NCBI GenBank assembly: GCA_020723785.1
Contig: DYIH01000088.1
Coordinates: 1-6,938, forward strand
Direction of reading: 5' to 3'
Length of the DNA stretch: 6,938 nucleotides
Origin: Thermaerobacter marianensis
GTDB lineage: Bacteria > Bacillota > Sulfobacillia > DYIH01
The position numbers and the translations under genes are program-made. Under the pieces are notes generated by a model that was given only the letters and a program-made list of their open reading frames with translations, did no database searches and had not been told where the DNA came from. Of this stretch, positions 4,560-6,938 are shown one piece after another; the stretch's first letter is position 1, and every line of letters starts with the position of its first letter.

Positions 4560-6887
4560 CTACCCCACCCCGATCAGCGCCAACCGGCCCCGGAACCTGT
4601 CCCGCACCGCCTGGCGCAGGACGGCGTGCTCCGGACGGGCCAGGGACGGGTCGGCCTCCAGCAGGGCGAACGCCTCCTGCCGGGCCTCCTCCAGGATCGG
4701 CAGGTCGCGGACCGGGTTGGCCACCAGCAGGTCCGGCAGGCCGTGCTGGCGGGTGCCGAAGAACTCTCCCGGCCCCCGCAGCTGCAGGTCCTCCTCGGCG
4801 ATGGCGAAGCCGTCGGCCGTCCGGGTCATGACGGCCATGCGGCTCCTGCCGTCCTCGCTGGACGGGTCGGCGATCAGCAGGCAGTAGGACGGGTGCTCGC
4901 CGCGTCCTACGCGGCCCCGCAGTTGGTGGAGCTGGGCCAGGCCGAAACGGTCGGCCCCCTCGATGACGATGACGGTGGCGTTGGGCACGTCGACGCCCAC
5001 CTCCACCACCGTGGTGGCCACGAGGATCTGGACCTCACCCCGTTGGAAGGCATCCATGACCGCCTCCTTCTCCGCCGCCTTGAGCCGGCCGTGGAGGACG
5101 CCGACGCGGAACTCCGGCAGCGCCTTCTCCAGGCGGGCCGCCCACTCGATGGCGGCGCGGGCGTCGATGGCGTCGGATTCCTCGACCAGGGGGCAGATGA
5201 CGTAGGCCTGCCTGCCGGCCCGCACCTGCTCGCGGACGAAGCCGTAGGCCTTGCCCCGGTCCTTTTCGGACAGCCAGCGGGTGGTCAGGGGCCGGCGGCC
5301 CGGGGGGAGTTCGTCGATCACCGACACGTCCAGGTCGCCGAAGAGGGTCAGCGCCAGGGTGCGGGGGATGGGGGTGGCCGTCATCACCAGCACGTCCGGG
5401 TGGATGCCGCCGGCGGTCCCCTTCTCCTGCAGGAGCGCCCGCTGGCGGACGCCGAAGCGGTGCTGCTCGTCGGTGATCACCAGGCTCAACCGCTTGAACG
5501 CGACGCCCTCCTGAATGAGGGCGTGAGTGCCGATGGCCACCTGCAGGTGCCCGGCGGAGAGCCCGAAGAGGGCCGCCTGGCGCTCCTCGCGGCCCTGGCC
5601 GCCCGTAAGCAGGGCGACGCCGACGCCCAGGGGCTCCAGGAGGCGACGCAGGCGGAGGTAATGCTGTTCGGCCAGGATCTCGGTGGGCGCCATCATCGCC
5701 CCTTGGGCGCCGCTCTCCACCGCCTTGAGCAGGGCCAGGGCGGCCACGACGGTCTTGCCGGAGCCCACGTCGCCCTGGACGAGCCGGTTCATCGGGTGAG
5801 GGCTCTCCATATCCGCCTTGATCTCGCGGACGACCCGTTCCTGGGCCGCCGTCAGTCGGAAGGGCAGCGCGGCCAGGAAGCGGCGGACCAGGTCGCCGTC
5901 GGGGCCGTGCCGGAAGCCGGGTTCCCGGCGGCGGACGTGCTGCTTGACCAGCCCCAGGCCGAGCTGCAAAAGGAAGAGTTCCTCGAAGGCCAGCCGGCGC
6001 CGGGCGGCGTCGAGTTCCGCCTCGTCGGCCGGGAAGTGGATGGCGCGCCAGGCGGCCGGCGCGGGCAGCAGGCCCAGGCGCTGCCGCAGCTCCGCGGGCA
6101 GCGCCTCCGGCATCAGGCCGGCGTAGGCGTCGGCGGCGCCCTTGATCACCGCCCGCAGGTAACGCTGGCTCAGCCCTTCGGTGGCCCGGTAGACGGGGAC
6201 GATGCGGCCGGCGTTGAGCGGGTCGGCGCCGTCCAGGACCTCGTACTCGGGGCCGTTCATCTGCAGGTGGCCGAAGTGGCGCTCCACCCGTCCGGAGAAG
6301 ACGACCGTCTCGCCGGCGCGCAGGTTCTTCTTGATGAACGGCTGATTGAACCAGACCCCCTGCAGGGTGGCCGTGCCGTCGCCGATGGACACCTTGGTGA
6401 TCGTCAGCCCCCGCCGCGGCCGGGACTCGGTGACGGCCAACACCCGGCCCTTCACCGTTTCCACCGTATCGGGGAGCACCATGGCGATCGGCTTCAGCCG
6501 GCTGCGGTCCTCGTGGCGCCGCGGCAGGTGGCGCAGCAGGTCGCCGACGGTGGTGACGCCCAGCCGCGCCAGGTCCGCCGCCCGCCGCGGCCCCACGCCC
6601 TTGACGTACTGGGCGGGCGTGTCCAGGCCGCCGGGGCTGCCGGCAGCGGGCCGGCTGCCGGTCTTCCCGTCCCCGGGCTGGCGTCCGGACCTGGTGCTCC
6701 CGGCCCGGACGCCGGACGCCCCGCCAGGTGCGCGGGACGGCCCTGCGCCCGCCCCGCGGGCAAGGGGCCGAGTCAGATGGGAGGATGAGACCTTGCGCGT
6801 GCCTTCCATGCCGGCTGAATTGGACATCGGCGCCGGGAGTCCTGCCGCGGATTGCCGGTGACGGGTCAGGCCGTTTTTCTGAGCCAT
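4560..6887 (-). CDS. recG: ATP-dependent DNA helicase RecG
   Basis: Remodels stalled replication forks and branch-migrates Holliday junctions during DNA repair; superfamily 2 helicase. Numbering is from the ATG at 6887 (775 aa). The N-terminal helical part has YVKGVGPRRAADLARLG (94-110) and RRHEDRS, followed by the OB-fold wedge domain (about 140-225). The motor domains show Walker A GDVGSGKT (372-379), PTE (401-403), the DEQH box (473-476), TATPIPRT (503-510) and motif VI QLRGRVGRG (655-663). The C-terminal translocation region DLQLRGPGEFFGTRQ (700-714) is intact. Residues 1-87 form a Gly/Ala/Pro/Arg/Ser-rich extension, so the protein is longer than the roughly 680 aa usual in Bacillota. An in-frame TAG (6924-6926) lies 36 bases before this ATG. 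Its GGGG touches the start codon, so ATGs at 6827 or 6809 are possible true starts. Confidence 0.96.
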   Translation of the reverse strand: MAQKNGLTRHRQSAAGLPAPMSNSAGMEGTRKVSSSHLTRPLARGAGAGPSRAPGGASGVRAGSTRSGRQPGDGKTGSRPAAGSPGGLDTPAQYVKGVGPRRAADLARLGVTTVGDLLRHLPRRHEDRSRLKPIAMVLPDTVETVKGRVLAVTESRPRRGLTITKVSIGDGTATLQGVWFNQPFIKKNLRAGETVVFSGRVERHFGHLQMNGPEYEVLDGADPLNAGRIVPVYRATEGLSQRYLRAVIKGAADAYAGLMPEALPAELRQRLGLLPAPAAWRAIHFPADEAELDAARRRLAFEELFLLQLGLGLVKQHVRRREPGFRHGPDGDLVRRFLAALPFRLTAAQERVVREIKADMESPHPMNRLVQGDVGSGKTVVAALALLKAVESGAQGAMMAPTEILAEQHYLRLRRLLEPLGVGVALLTGGQGREERQAALFGLSAGHLQVAIGTHALIQEGVAFKRLSLVITDEQHRFGVRQRALLQEKGTAGGIHPDVLVMTATPIPRTLALTLFGDLDVSVIDELPPGRRPLTTRWLSEKDRGKAYGFVREQVRAGRQAYVICPLVEESDAIDARAAIEWAARLEKALPEFRVGVLHGRLKAAEKEAVMDAFQRGEVQILVATTVVEVGVDVPNATVIVIEGADRFGLAQLHQLRGRVGRGEHPSYCLLIADPSSEDGRSRMAVMTRTADGFAIAEEDLQLRGPGEFFGTRQHGLPDLLVANPVRDLPILEEARQEAFALLEADPSLARPEHAVLRQAVRDRFRGRLALIGVG

Positions 6888-6938
6888 CCCCAGTTTTGGG
6901 CCCGGCCGATTCGCGGACCTGATCTACGGAACCATCGG
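6888..6938. other. Sequence upstream of recG, no gene assigned
   Basis: The final 51 bases are too short to identify a gene. On the minus strand, in the recG frame, ATG GTT CCG is followed by TAG (6924-6926), which could be the end of an upstream gene or chance. Another minus-strand frame stays open across the recG start and ends within its first codons, so an overlapping upstream gene cannot be excluded. No promoter is evident. Confidence 0.4.

Noticed and set aside
3864..6788. A 974-codon open frame on the plus strand opposite recG and the recG-galU gap, and a 518-codon one at 2852-4408.
   Set aside because: They are antisense shadows of recG, galU and galE. In very GC-rich DNA stop codons are rare in the complementary frames. 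The translations are low-complexity and show no family motifs, while the minus-strand genes have complete conserved motifs.
1..6938. Searched by eye for CRISPR arrays, tRNA or rRNA genes, insertion sequences, toxin-antitoxin or defence genes and att-like repeats.
   Set aside because: No regularly spaced repeats, tRNA cloverleaf, transposase motifs or terminal inverted repeats were found. The window is ordinary housekeeping chromosome.

Overview
The window looks like chromosome from a high-GC member of the Bacillota (Firmicutes). The base composition is strongly GC-rich (about 70% by eye, not computed). A T-box riboswitch, a device typical of Gram-positive bacteria and especially Bacillota, precedes the tryptophan genes. 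Relatives of Symbiobacterium, Thermaerobacter or Limnochordia would fit, but the sequence alone does not fix the genus. Every recognisable gene lies on the minus strand, so transcription runs from high to low coordinates.

In the order of transcription: 51 bases with no recognisable gene (6888-6938); recG, a complete ATP-dependent DNA helicase with an unusual low-complexity N-terminal extension (4560-6887); a 232-base gap with one hairpin that may be a terminator; galU, UTP-glucose-1-phosphate uridylyltransferase (3365-4327); a 90-base gap; galE, UDP-glucose 4-epimerase (2261-3274). Then comes a regulatory block with a promoter of sigma-A type (2184-2212) and a tryptophan T-box leader ending in an intrinsic terminator (1833-2177). 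It is followed by trpE, anthranilate synthase component I (88-1707). The first 14 bases of the window hold the first codons of what is almost certainly trpG, the glutamine amidotransferase subunit.

The genes fall into three functional units. RecG is a housekeeping genome-maintenance enzyme. GalU makes UDP-glucose and GalE interconverts it with UDP-galactose, a nucleotide-sugar pair feeding polysaccharide and envelope synthesis; no galK or galT is present. TrpE and TrpG would form anthranilate synthase, the first committed enzyme of tryptophan synthesis. Two levels of control are visible: the T-box senses uncharged tRNA-Trp (UGG specifier, and UGGC in the T-box matching a G discriminator base), and TrpE keeps the LLES tryptophan-binding motif.

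I found no new biological system. The points most worth a second look are a proline in TrpE where anthranilate synthases carry the pyruvate-contacting arginine (R469 of E. coli), the nearly complete T-box structure, a pair of identical 10-base dyads one helical turn apart between the T-box terminator and trpE, a run of nine G residues acting as the ribosome-binding site of trpG, and the RecG N-terminal extension.
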